Of a DNA stretch of 64,000 nt, positions 53,379 to 61,751 are shown in pieces (position 1 is the stretch's first letter; each line of letters begins with the position of its first letter). A program made the position numbers and the translations under genes. The stretch comes from Curvibacter sp. (GTDB lineage: Bacteria; Pseudomonadota; Gammaproteobacteria; Burkholderiales; Burkholderiaceae_C). The stretch covers positions 1-64,000 of the forward strand of contig JADCGR010000018.1 of the NCBI GenBank assembly GCA_020248905.1. Reading direction: 5' to 3'. Below the pieces are notes generated by a model that was not told where the DNA came from, searched no databases, and saw only the letters and a list, made by a program, of their open reading frames with translations.

Positions 53379-55415
53379 ATGAGTCAAATCCTCAACGCCT
53401 CCACCTTGCTGGCCGTTCCGCTGGCGCCGCTGGCCGGTGCCATCCTCGCTGGCATCCTGGGCACCAAGATCGGCGGCAACTGGATCGGCCGTCGCTGGTC
53501 GCATGCGCTGACCATTCTCGGTGTGCTGATCGCCTTCATCCTCTCGGCCATGACGCTCAAGGATGTGATTGGTGGCGCACGCTTCAACGCCACGATCTAC
53601 GAGTGGATGGTGATCGGCGGCCTGAAGATGGAAATCGGATTCATGGTGGACGGCCTTACCGCCATGATGATGTGTGTGGTGACCTTCGTCTCGCTCATGG
53701 TGCACATCTACACCATCGGCTACATGGAAGAGGACGAGGGCTACAACCGCTTCTTCGCCTACATCTCGCTGTTCACGTTCTCCATGCTCATGCTGGTCAT
53801 GAGCAACAACCTGCTGCAGCTCTTCTTCGGCTGGGAAGCGGTGGGCTTGGTGTCTTACCTGCTCATCGGCTTCTGGTTCAACAAGCCCACGGCTGTCTTC
53901 GCCAACATGAAGGCCTTCCTGGTCAACCGCGTGGGGGACTTCGGCTTCATCCTGGGCATCGGCTTGATTGCCGCCTACACGGGCAGCCTCAACTACACCG
54001 AGGTTTTTGCCAGAACCGAAGAGCTCGGCAAGCTGATCTTTCCGGGCACCGACTGGCTGCTCATCACCGTCATCTGCATCTGTCTCTTCATCGGCGCCAT
54101 GGGCAAGAGCGCGCAGTTCCCGCTGCACGTCTGGCTGCCCGACTCGATGGAGGGCCCCACGCCCATCTCCGCGCTGATCCACGCCGCCACCATGGTGACC
54201 GCCGGCATCTTCATGGTGGCGCGTATGTCGCCTCTCTACGAGCTGTCCGATGTGGCGCTCAACTTCGTCATGGTCATTGGCGCCATCACGGCGCTGTTCA
54301 TGGGATTCCTCGGCATCATCCAGAACGATATCAAGCGTGTCGTGGCCTATTCCACACTCTCGCAGCTGGGCTACATGACGGTCGCTCTCGGTGCCTCGGC
54401 CTACTCGGTGGCGGTGTTTCACCTGATGACCCACGCCTTCTTCAAGGCGCTGCTGTTCCTCGCGGCTGGCTCGGTCATCATGGGCATGCACCACAACCAG
54501 GACATCCGCTGGATGGGTGGGGTGCGCAAGTACATGCCCATCACCTGGATCACCTCGCTGCTAGGCTCGCTGGCCCTCATCGGCACGCCGCTGTTCGCCG
54601 GCTTCTATTCCAAGGACAGCATCATTGAGGCCGTGCATTTCAGTGACCTGCCGGGCGCAGGCTTCGCCTCGTTCGCGGTGCTGGCGGGCGTCTTCGTGAC
54701 TGCCTTCTATTCTTTCCGCATGTACTTCCTGGTCTTCCACGGCAAGGAGCGCTACGACCAGAACCCCGACGCGCATCACGACGACCATCACCATGACGAC
54801 CACGGCGACGGCAAGCCGCATGAGTCGCCCTGGGTGGTCACGGTGCCGCTGGTGCTGCTGGCTATTCCCTCGGTAGTGGTCGGCTATCTCACGCTCATGC
54901 CCATGCTCTTCGGTGATTTCCTCAAGGATGCGATCACCGTCAACAGCGCTGCGCACCCCGCCATGGCCAAGCTCGCCGAGCTCATCCACGGCCCGCTGGC
55001 CATGGCCGCCCACGCCTTCAGCACGCCGCCACTTTGGCTGGCGCTGGCGGGTGTTGCCACCGCCTGGTACATGTACATGGTCAATCCAGCCCTGCCTGCC
55101 GCCATCAAGCGCATCGCCCAGCCCCTCTGCACCCTGCTCGAAAACAAGTACTACATGGACTGGATCAACGAGAACATCCTGGCGCGCGGCGCTCGTTTGC
55201 TGGGCGTGGGCCTGTGGAAAGGCGGTGACCAGGTCGTCATCGACGGCATTCTGGTCAACGGGTCCTGGCGGGTGGTGGGCTGGGTGGCCAAAGTTGTGCG
55301 CAGGTTCCAGTCCGGTTTCCTGTATCACTACGCCCTGGCCATGATTCTGGGCATCGTGATTCTCATGACGTATTTCGTGACCTGGCCCATGCTGGCCGGA
55401 TGGCTCAGCCGCTAA
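53379..55415 (+). CDS. nuoL: NADH-quinone oxidoreductase subunit L
   Basis: The 678-residue antiporter-like subunit has about 16 helices: FMVDGLTAMMMCVVTFVSLMVHIY, the proton-channel Glu in FFGWEAVGLVSYLLIGFW, and GPTPISALIHAATMVTAG with Lys and His residues. The C-terminal lateral helix region is present. An unusual His/Asp-rich cytoplasmic loop (HHDDHHHDDHGDGKPHE) lies near residues 463-480. It is the distal proton pump of complex I. Confidence 0.98.
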   Translation: MSQILNASTLLAVPLAPLAGAILAGILGTKIGGNWIGRRWSHALTILGVLIAFILSAMTLKDVIGGARFNATIYEWMVIGGLKMEIGFMVDGLTAMMMCVVTFVSLMVHIYTIGYMEEDEGYNRFFAYISLFTFSMLMLVMSNNLLQLFFGWEAVGLVSYLLIGFWFNKPTAVFANMKAFLVNRVGDFGFILGIGLIAAYTGSLNYTEVFARTEELGKLIFPGTDWLLITVICICLFIGAMGKSAQFPLHVWLPDSMEGPTPISALIHAATMVTAGIFMVARMSPLYELSDVALNFVMVIGAITALFMGFLGIIQNDIKRVVAYSTLSQLGYMTVALGASAYSVAVFHLMTHAFFKALLFLAAGSVIMGMHHNQDIRWMGGVRKYMPITWITSLLGSLALIGTPLFAGFYSKDSIIEAVHFSDLPGAGFASFAVLAGVFVTAFYSFRMYFLVFHGKERYDQNPDAHHDDHHHDDHGDGKPHESPWVVTVPLVLLAIPSVVVGYLTLMPMLFGDFLKDAITVNSAAHPAMAKLAELIHGPLAMAAHAFSTPPLWLALAGVATAWYMYMVNPALPAAIKRIAQPLCTLLENKYYMDWINENILARGARLLGVGLWKGGDQVVIDGILVNGSWRVVGWVAKVVRRFQSGFLYHYALAMILGIVILMTYFVTWPMLAGWLSR

Positions 55416-55427
55416 GGAGAACAAGAA

Positions 55428-56903
55428 ATGGGTTTGCTGAGCCTCGCCATCTGGTTGCCGATCGCTTTCGGCGTGTTGCTGCTCGTGCTCGGACGCGATG
55501 AACAGTCGCACGTCGTGCGCTGGGTCGCGCTCATTGGCGCGCTGGTCAGCTTCCTGGTGACCCTCCCGCTTTACGCCGGCTTTGCGCTAGGTACCGCAGA
55601 GATGCAGTTCGTCGAGAAGCTGGTTTGGATGGAGCGCTTCAACGTGCACTACCACCTGGGGGTGGACGGCATCTCGCTGTGGTTCGTGCTGTTGACGTCC
55701 TTTATCACTGTCATTGTGGTCATCGCCGGCTGGGAGGCCATCACCAGCCGGGTGAACCAGTACATGGGCGCCTTCCTGATCCTCAGCGGCCTGATGATCG
55801 GTGTCTTCGCTGCGCTTGATGGCCTGCTGTTCTACGTCTTCTTCGAGGCGACGCTCATCCCCATGTACCTGATCATCGGGGTGTGGGGCGGGCCCAATCG
55901 CATCTACGCGGCCTTCAAGTTTTTCCTCTACACGCTGCTGGGCTCGCTGCTGCTGCTGGTTGCGCTAATTTATTTGTTCGTCAAGTCCGGTGGCAGCTTT
56001 GACATTGCCGCCTGGCACACTCTTCCGCTGGACGGCAGCACCCAGACGCTGATCTTCTTTGCCTTCTTTGCGGCCTTTGCCGTGAAAGTGCCCATGTGGC
56101 CTGTCCACACCTGGCTGCCTGACGTGCACGTCGAGGCGCCCACCGGCGGCTCCGCCGTGCTGGCGGCCATCATGCTCAAGCTCGGCGCCTATGGGTTCCT
56201 GCGCTTCTCGTTGCCCATCGCGCCTGACGCAGCCCGCGAGTGGGACTGGCTCATGATCATGCTGTCACTTGTGGCCGTCATTTACGTGGGCTTGGTCGCC
56301 ATGGTTCAGCAGGACATGAAGAAGCTAGTGGCCTACTCTTCGGTGGCACACATGGGCTTTGTCACCCTGGGCTTCTTCATCTTCAACGATCTCGGCGTGG
56401 CTGGCGGCCTGGTGCAGATGATCGCCCACGGATTCGTCTCAGGCGCCATGTTCCTGTGCATCGGCGTGCTCTATGACCGCGTTCACTCCCGCGAAATCGC
56501 GAGCTACGGTGGCGTGATCAACACCATGCCCAAATTCACGGCGTTCGCACTGCTGTTCGCCATGGCCAATTGCGGCCTGCCTGCCACCGCTGGTTTTGTG
56601 GGCGAGTGGATGGTCATTCTGGGTGCGGTCAAGGCCAACTTCTGGCTGGGTCTGGCGGCCGCCACTGCCCTGATCTTCGGTGCGGCCTACACGCTGTGGA
56701 TGTTCAAGCGCGTGTACCTCGGTCCCGTGGCGAACGACGCTGTCAAGGGCCTGCAGGACATCAACAGCCGCGAGTTCCTCATGCTCGCGCTGCTGGCCAT
56801 CGCCGTGCTGTGGATGGGCATCCATCCCAAGCCCTTCACCGACGTGATGGATAGCTCGGTGGCCGAGCTGCTCAGGCACGTGACGCAGTCCAAGCTCAAC
56901 TGA
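55428..56903 (+). CDS. nuoM: NADH-quinone oxidoreductase subunit M
   Basis: The 491-residue antiporter-like subunit has 14 helices: GVDGISLWFVLLTSFITVIVV, the channel Glu in FFEATLIPMYLIIGVWGG, FAVKVPMWPVHTWLPDVHVEAPTGGSAVLAAIMLKLG and VAYSSVAHMG. The gene lies 12 bases after nuoL with an AAGGAG ribosome binding site. Confidence 0.98.
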   Translation: MGLLSLAIWLPIAFGVLLLVLGRDEQSHVVRWVALIGALVSFLVTLPLYAGFALGTAEMQFVEKLVWMERFNVHYHLGVDGISLWFVLLTSFITVIVVIAGWEAITSRVNQYMGAFLILSGLMIGVFAALDGLLFYVFFEATLIPMYLIIGVWGGPNRIYAAFKFFLYTLLGSLLLLVALIYLFVKSGGSFDIAAWHTLPLDGSTQTLIFFAFFAAFAVKVPMWPVHTWLPDVHVEAPTGGSAVLAAIMLKLGAYGFLRFSLPIAPDAAREWDWLMIMLSLVAVIYVGLVAMVQQDMKKLVAYSSVAHMGFVTLGFFIFNDLGVAGGLVQMIAHGFVSGAMFLCIGVLYDRVHSREIASYGGVINTMPKFTAFALLFAMANCGLPATAGFVGEWMVILGAVKANFWLGLAAATALIFGAAYTLWMFKRVYLGPVANDAVKGLQDINSREFLMLALLAIAVLWMGIHPKPFTDVMDSSVAELLRHVTQSKLN

Positions 56904-56933
56904 CGCGGCTGAACCGAATCAAAGAGAAACACG

Positions 56934-58421
56934 ATGACAGACCTAATCAGCTGGATCGCAGTCTTCCCCGAGGTGATCCTCCTCGTCATGGCCTGCGCAG
57001 TGACGCTACTGGACCTGCTTGTCAAGAGCCGCCTGCGAACAGGCACCTATGCGCTGACGCTCGTCACCCTGGCCGTCGTGGCCGGGCTCCAGGCCTTCTA
57101 CGCCATGACTGGTGGCACGATCTACGGCCTCAACAATATGGTGGTCAGCGACCCGATGGGCAACTGGCTCAAGTGCTTTGCCACTGCGGCCACAATGGTG
57201 ACCCTGGTCTACAGCCGCCCCTACGCGGGCGACCGCGACATGCTGCGCGGCGGCGAGCTCTTCAGCCTGAGCCTGTTCGCGCTGCTGGGCATGTTCATCA
57301 TGATCTCGGGCAACAATTTCCTGATGATCTACCTGGGCCTGGAGCTGTTGACGCTCTCCAGCTATGCCCTGGTTGCGCTGCGTCGCGACCACGCGCAGGC
57401 TACCGAAGCCGCCATGAAGTACTTTGTGCTGGGCGCGCTGGCCTCGGGTTTCCTGCTCTACGGCCTGTCCATGATGTACGGTGCCACCGGCACGCTCGAC
57501 ATCAACCGCGTCTTCGACGCCATCTTCGGCGGGCAGATCAACGCCCAGGTCCTGACCTTCGGCACCGTATTCGTCGTGGCGGGCCTGGCCTTCAAGCTCG
57601 GCGTCGTGCCTTTCCACATGTGGATCCCCGACGTCTACCAGGGCGCGCCCACGGCCGTCACGCTCATGATTGGTGGCGCGCCCAAGCTGGCGGCCTTTGT
57701 CATCGTGATCCGCCTGCTGGTCGAAGGCATGCTGCCGCTGTGGTTCGACTGGCAGCAAATGCTCATGCTGCTCGCCATCGCCTCGCTGCTGGTCGGCAAC
57801 CTGGCTGCCATTATGCAGACCAACCTCAAGCGCATGCTGGCCTTCTCCACCATTGCCCAGATGGGCTTTGTGCTGCTGGGCCTGATCTCGGGCGTGGTCG
57901 ATGGCAACATCAACTCGATAGTGGATGCCTACAGCTCCGCCATGTTCTACGTCGTCACCTATGTGCTGACCACGCTGGCCGCCTTTGGCGTCATCCTGCT
58001 GCTCGCGCGCGAAGGCTTTGAGAGCGAAGAGATTTCCGACTTCGCCGGCCTCAACCAGCGCAGCCCGCTGTATGCCGCGATCATGGGCATCTGCCTGTTC
58101 TCGCTGGCTGGCATCCCGCCCATGGTCGGCTTCTACGCCAAGCTCTCCGTGCTGCAGGCCCTGATCGGCACGGGCCAGACCCTTTACATCGGCCTGGCCG
58201 TGTTTGCCGTCATCATGTCGCTGATCGGCGCCTTCTACTACCTGCGCGTCGTCAAGGTCATGTACTTTGACGAGCCCATCACCGCCACCACGGTCTCGGC
58301 GCCCATGGACGTGCGTGCGGTGCTGTCGGTCAACGGCCTGCTGGTGCTGGTCCTGGGCATGCTGCCCGGCGGTCTGATGGCGCTGTGCGCCCAGGCTGTG
58401 GCGGCCATGATCACGACCTGA
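56934..58421 (+). CDS. nuoN: NADH-quinone oxidoreductase subunit N
   Basis: The 495-residue antiporter-like subunit has 14 helices: LELLTLSSYALVALRRD with the channel Glu, FKLGVVPFHMWIPDVYQGAPTAVTLMIGGAPKLAAFV, and AFSTIAQMGFVLLGL. It completes the 14-subunit set nuoA-N. DUF2818 follows 4 bases later. Confidence 0.98.
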   Translation: MTDLISWIAVFPEVILLVMACAVTLLDLLVKSRLRTGTYALTLVTLAVVAGLQAFYAMTGGTIYGLNNMVVSDPMGNWLKCFATAATMVTLVYSRPYAGDRDMLRGGELFSLSLFALLGMFIMISGNNFLMIYLGLELLTLSSYALVALRRDHAQATEAAMKYFVLGALASGFLLYGLSMMYGATGTLDINRVFDAIFGGQINAQVLTFGTVFVVAGLAFKLGVVPFHMWIPDVYQGAPTAVTLMIGGAPKLAAFVIVIRLLVEGMLPLWFDWQQMLMLLAIASLLVGNLAAIMQTNLKRMLAFSTIAQMGFVLLGLISGVVDGNINSIVDAYSSAMFYVVTYVLTTLAAFGVILLLAREGFESEEISDFAGLNQRSPLYAAIMGICLFSLAGIPPMVGFYAKLSVLQALIGTGQTLYIGLAVFAVIMSLIGAFYYLRVVKVMYFDEPITATTVSAPMDVRAVLSVNGLLVLVLGMLPGGLMALCAQAVAAMITT

Positions 58422-58425
58422 GCTT

Positions 58426-58725
58426 ATGTCGCAAACGAGCGCCACCTGGGCCGTTATCGTGTTTGCTCTCGTGGCGGCGAATCTGCCCTTTCTCAACGAC
58501 CGCCTGTTGGCCGTTGTTCCGCTGAAGTTCACGAAGAACCTTGCCATTTGCCTCGTCGAGCTGGTGCTCATGTACTTCCTGGTGGGCGGCCTGGGCCTGC
58601 TGCTGGAACAGCGCGTGGGCCGCGTCGCGCCGCAGGGCTGGGAGTTCTATGCCATCACGGCATCATTCTTCCTGACGCTGGCCTTCCCTGGTTTCGTCTA
58701 CCGCTATCTGCTGAAGCACCCCTGA
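58426..58725 (+). CDS. DUF2818 membrane protein following nuoN
   Basis: The 99-residue protein has three membrane helices and ends in QGWEFYAITASFFLTLAFPGFVYRYLLKHP, typical of DUF2818, a small family that regularly follows nuoN in Burkholderiales. An accessory role for complex I is often assumed from this position but not shown. It starts 4 bases after the nuoN stop. Confidence 0.93.
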   Translation: MSQTSATWAVIVFALVAANLPFLNDRLLAVVPLKFTKNLAICLVELVLMYFLVGGLGLLLEQRVGRVAPQGWEFYAITASFFLTLAFPGFVYRYLLKHP

Positions 58726-58797
58726 GGCGCTACGCGCTATCCCCTCAAGGGTACGCACCCAGTGGCCCGGCAAAGCCGGTTCCACGGCTGCCCGAGC
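58725..58797 (+). repeat. Comamonadaceae-type intergenic repeat, copy E
   Basis: Between DUF2818 and the NUDIX gene, the sequence has GAGGCGCTACGCGCTATCCC, CCCCTCAAGGG and CAGTGGCCCGGCAAAGCCGG (58760-58779), two bases different from copy D in the core. Confidence 0.7.
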
Positions 58798-58809
58798 TAA
58801 AGTCCACCC

Positions 58810-59400
58810 ATGACCACGGATGACAAACATCTGATCGAAGTGCGCGAGAGCAGCACCGAGCTGCTCAAGGGCCATTTCCTGCACGCCTTTCGCGACCAGG
58901 TGCGCCTGCCCGACGGCAGCCTTACCGTGCGGGAGTATGTGCGCCATCCAGGCGCGGTGATGGTCATTCCGCTGCTGGGCGAGGGTGCTGATCTGCGCGT
59001 GGTCATTGAGCGCCAGTACCGCTACCCCGTGCAGCAGGTGATGATCGAGTTCCCCGCTGGCAAGCTCGACCCGGGCGAGGACATCCGCGCCTGCGCGCAG
59101 CGCGAGCTGCACGAGGAAACCGGCTACCGCGCTGCCGAATGGGCCCGCGCCGGTGTGTTGCACCCGGTCATTTCGTATTCCACCGAGTTCATCGAGATCT
59201 GGTTTGCCCGCGGCCTCACGGCCGGCGAGCGCCAGCTTGATGCGGGCGAGTTCCTCGACGTAGCCACCGCCACCGTCCCCGAGCTGCTGCAGTGGAGCCG
59301 CGAGGGTCGGCTCACCGATGCCAAGACCCTCACGGGCCTGCTCTGGCTGCAGAACGTCCTGTCGGGGGCATGGTCTCTGGACTGGAAGCCGGCAGCCTGA
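58810..59400 (+). CDS. NUDIX hydrolase, ADP-ribose diphosphatase type
   Basis: The 196-residue protein has a complete NUDIX box, GKLDPGEDIRACAQRELHEETGY (Gx5Ex7REUxEExGU), near residue 82 and the preceding YRYPVQQVMIEFPAGKLD typical of NudF-like ADP-ribose diphosphatases. It cleaves ADP-ribose or related nucleotides. ATG at 58810 lies shortly after the repeat element. Confidence 0.92.
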   Translation: MTTDDKHLIEVRESSTELLKGHFLHAFRDQVRLPDGSLTVREYVRHPGAVMVIPLLGEGADLRVVIERQYRYPVQQVMIEFPAGKLDPGEDIRACAQRELHEETGYRAAEWARAGVLHPVISYSTEFIEIWFARGLTAGERQLDAGEFLDVATATVPELLQWSREGRLTDAKTLTGLLWLQNVLSGAWSLDWKPAA

Positions 59401-59425
59401 GCCGCGTGCTGCCAAGATACATCCC

Positions 59426-59887
59426 ATGAAAGTCTTCAACCTCCAGTGCAGCGCCTCGCACCGCTTCGAAGGCTGGTTTGCGTCCGAGGAAGACTACGCC
59501 AGCCAGACGCAGCGAGGCCTGCTGGAATGCCCGCTCTGTGCCGACAAGGCCGTGCAGAGGCTGCCGAGCGCACCACGCCTGAACCTCGGTGCGGGCGAGC
59601 CGCAGGCGGCGCCGTCCCCGTCAGAGGGTGCACAGGAGCTGGTGGCCGGCGACGCCGCCCAGGCCCTGCAGGCGGCCTGGCTGCAGCTGGCGCGGCGTAT
59701 CGTGAATCAGACCGAAGACGTTGGCGAACGTTTTGCCGAAGAGGCTCGCAAGATCCACTACGGCGAGCGCGAGGAGCGCGGCATCCGCGGCCGTGCCTCG
59801 AGTGAGGAGACGCGCGAGCTGCTGGAGGAGGGCATTGCGGTGCTGCCGCTGCCCATGCCTGATGGGCTCAAGGGGCCACTACAGTAA
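59426..59887 (+). CDS. DUF1178 family protein
   Basis: The 153-residue protein begins MKVFNLQCSASHRFEGWFAS and has an ECPLCADKAVQRLPSAPRL zinc-ribbon-like segment, then VGERFAEEARKIHYGERE and ending with AVLPLPMPDGLKGPLQ, all typical of DUF1178. Its function is unknown; the Cys pairs suggest zinc binding. It has a terminator behind it. Confidence 0.92.
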   Translation: MKVFNLQCSASHRFEGWFASEEDYASQTQRGLLECPLCADKAVQRLPSAPRLNLGAGEPQAAPSPSEGAQELVAGDAAQALQAAWLQLARRIVNQTEDVGERFAEEARKIHYGEREERGIRGRASSEETRELLEEGIAVLPLPMPDGLKGPLQ

Positions 59888-59908
59888 AGAATGTGTCTGT
59901 TCCAATAA

Positions 59909-59940
59909 GGAAGCCCGGTACGCCGGGCTTCCTTTGTATT
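59909..59940 (+). terminator. Rho-independent terminator after DUF1178
   Basis: GGAAGCCCGG (59909-59918) pairs perfectly with CCGGGCTTCC (59923-59932) around the 4-base loop TACG. TTTGTATT follows. Confidence 0.85.
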
Positions 59941-59973
59941 CATCGTCGATCACAGTGTTCAAACTGATTTCCA

Positions 59974-60405
59974 TTGCTTGCGCGATTCAATGAGCACTTT
60001 CGTACGAACGGCCGCACCGTTGCGGACGATATTCACCGGGTTAGTCCTGGGAAGCTTCGTGAGGTATTTGGTGCAGATTCCGCTCTTTACATTGAAATCA
60101 CAGACTACGGCACTCGATACTTCGTTGTTGGTAGTGCATCAATCGTTTCCGCTGAGGCTAGGCTGGTAGACCTCCGAACTGGTCAGCAGCTATGGACCGG
60201 GCGTGCTACGGCAAGTAGTGAGGAAGGTCAGAATAACCAAGGGGGGCTGGCCTCTTTGTTGATCGGTGCCTTGGTCAAGCAGATGGTTGGTACCGTTGCA
60301 GATCAAAGCTACACGGTTTCGAAAATCACTGCAGTGCGCCTTCTTTCCGCGAATTCGCCGGGGGCATTGTTGCCAGGACCTCGCAGTCCCAACTACAAGA
60401 AGTAG
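59974..60405 (+). pseudogene. 5'-truncated DUF799 (GNA1162-like) lipoprotein gene
   Basis: The open frame reads MLARFNEHFRTNGRTVADDI, then KLREVFGADSALYIEITDYG, a VDLRTGQQLWTG segment, EEGQNNQGG and GPRSPNYKK, matching the C-terminal two thirds of DUF799/GNA1162 lipoproteins. The signal peptide, lipobox and first 70 or so residues are missing, and the only possible start is a TTG without a ribosome binding site. Intact genes normally sit in a CsgG-DUF4810-DUF799 operon, absent here. Lower GC content than the neighbours suggests a transferred remnant. Confidence 0.75.
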
Positions 60406-60622
60406 TCTGAACCGGTTACGGATGAAGGGTGGGGACGCTGGTGATAGCTTCCCCGACTTTTTCCCTTCTAGCCTCGGTAGTCTCGCTCGTTGGGCTCAAT
60501 GAATGAGCCCGTGCCTCCAAGTTAGAGTCACCCGGGGCGCTCTAAGAATTGAATTGCAGCGCTGCCAGCCGCGCATATGGGCCATTTACCGCAAGCATAA
60601 CCGGCAGCGTGTCGTCCGCGGC

Positions 60623-61573
60623 TCATCGCTGCGACAGCACTTCGCGCATCTTGTCGGCCAGCTCGTCGATGTGGAACTTGGCGATATAGGCGTCGGCGCC
60701 CGCGCTCTGGGCCTGCAGCTCGCTGGCGCTGCCGGTGAGCGAGGAGTAGACCACCACCGGGATAGGGCTGGTCTGCAAGTCGCCCTTGACCTGGCGGGTG
60801 AGCGTGAAGCCGTCCATCTCGGGCATCTCCAGGTCGGTCAGCAGCAGGGCGACCTTGTCCTTGACGCTCTTGCCCTCGGCCCGGGCCTGTGCGGCCAGCG
60901 CCTGCAGGCGTTCCCACGCCTCCTTGCCGGTCTTGGTCATGACGTAGGGCACGCCCATGCTTTGCAGGCCTTTTTCAATGATGCCACGGGCCATGGCCGA
61001 GTCGTCGGCGGCCAGTACCACGCTGCCCGGGGGCACGCTGAGCCGGCCGCCGGACGTGTGCAGCCTCTGGGCGCCGTCGGGCAGGATGTCGGCCAGGATG
61101 CGCTCGACGTCCAGCACCTGCGCCAGACGCGAGTCCTCGGCGTCACCATCGACGCGCGCGATGCTGGTCACCAGCTCGCCGCCATGACTCTCTGCCGATA
61201 GCACGTGCTTCCAGTCCACCTGAACGATCTCGGTCACCTCCTCCACGGCAAAGCCCTGGGTGGTGCGGGCGAACTCGGTGACAAGCAGGATGCGCGCGCC
61301 GTCTTTGCGCGGCGTGCAGCCGGCAATGGCCGGCAGGTCAATGACATTGATGATCTGGCCGCGGATATTGGCGACGCCCAGCACATGTGGCGGCGCATTG
61401 ACCATGCCGGTGATCGTGGGCATGACCATGATCTCGCGCACCTTAAAGATGTTGATACCGAAGAGTTCGTGCTGGCCGGTGCCTGCGGCCTCGCCCAGGC
61501 GGAAGAGAAGCAGCTCAAAACGGTTGGTGCTGGCGGCGGCGTGGGAGGCGTGGGACTTCTTGGCGGTGTTCAT
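60623..61573 (-). CDS. Chemotaxis protein CheV (CheW-REC), paralogue 1
   Basis: The 316-residue protein has a CheW domain (FELLLFRLGE, GINIFKVREIMVMPTITG, VLGVANIRGQIINVIDLP) and a receiver domain. In the receiver, VVLAADDSAMARGII carries the acidic pair and LLLTDLEMPEMDGFTLTR the phospho-acceptor Asp; the YSSLTG threonine position follows. CheV links receptors to CheA and adapts by phosphorylation. It is a close paralogue of the gene at 62659 and diverges from the EamA-type gene. Start MNTAKKSH at 61573. Confidence 0.93.
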   Translation of the reverse strand: MNTAKKSHASHAAASTNRFELLLFRLGEAAGTGQHELFGINIFKVREIMVMPTITGMVNAPPHVLGVANIRGQIINVIDLPAIAGCTPRKDGARILLVTEFARTTQGFAVEEVTEIVQVDWKHVLSAESHGGELVTSIARVDGDAEDSRLAQVLDVERILADILPDGAQRLHTSGGRLSVPPGSVVLAADDSAMARGIIEKGLQSMGVPYVMTKTGKEAWERLQALAAQARAEGKSVKDKVALLLTDLEMPEMDGFTLTRQVKGDLQTSPIPVVVYSSLTGSASELQAQSAGADAYIAKFHIDELADKMREVLSQR

Positions 61574-61715
61574 GCGCAGGCGGGGCCTTATGGTTTGCAG
61601 AGCGTAGCGCCTTCGCGCCTGCGCGGCAAGCTGTTGAAGGGGAGAATTACAGGGGTCATGCAGCACTGTTCTGCCGCTGCAGCCTTTGTGCGGCCGCAAA
61701 GTGCGCAACAAAAGG

Positions 61716-61740
61716 GCTGGCACCACAATGTGGTGCCAGC
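61716..61740. promoter_or_regulatory. Perfect 25-bp palindrome before the EamA-type gene
   Basis: Twelve-base arms GCTGGCACCACA and TGTGGTGCCAGC flank a central A. The site ends 11 bases before the ATG at 61752, so it could be an operator or, as RNA, a hairpin near the ribosome binding site. It lies between divergent cheV and transporter genes. Confidence 0.6.
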
Positions 61741-61751
61741 ACAATCGCACT

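Noticed and set aside
59974-60405. An intact small protein starting at TTG
   Set aside because: The sequence is the C-terminal part of DUF799 lipoproteins, has no ribosome binding site and lacks the export signal.
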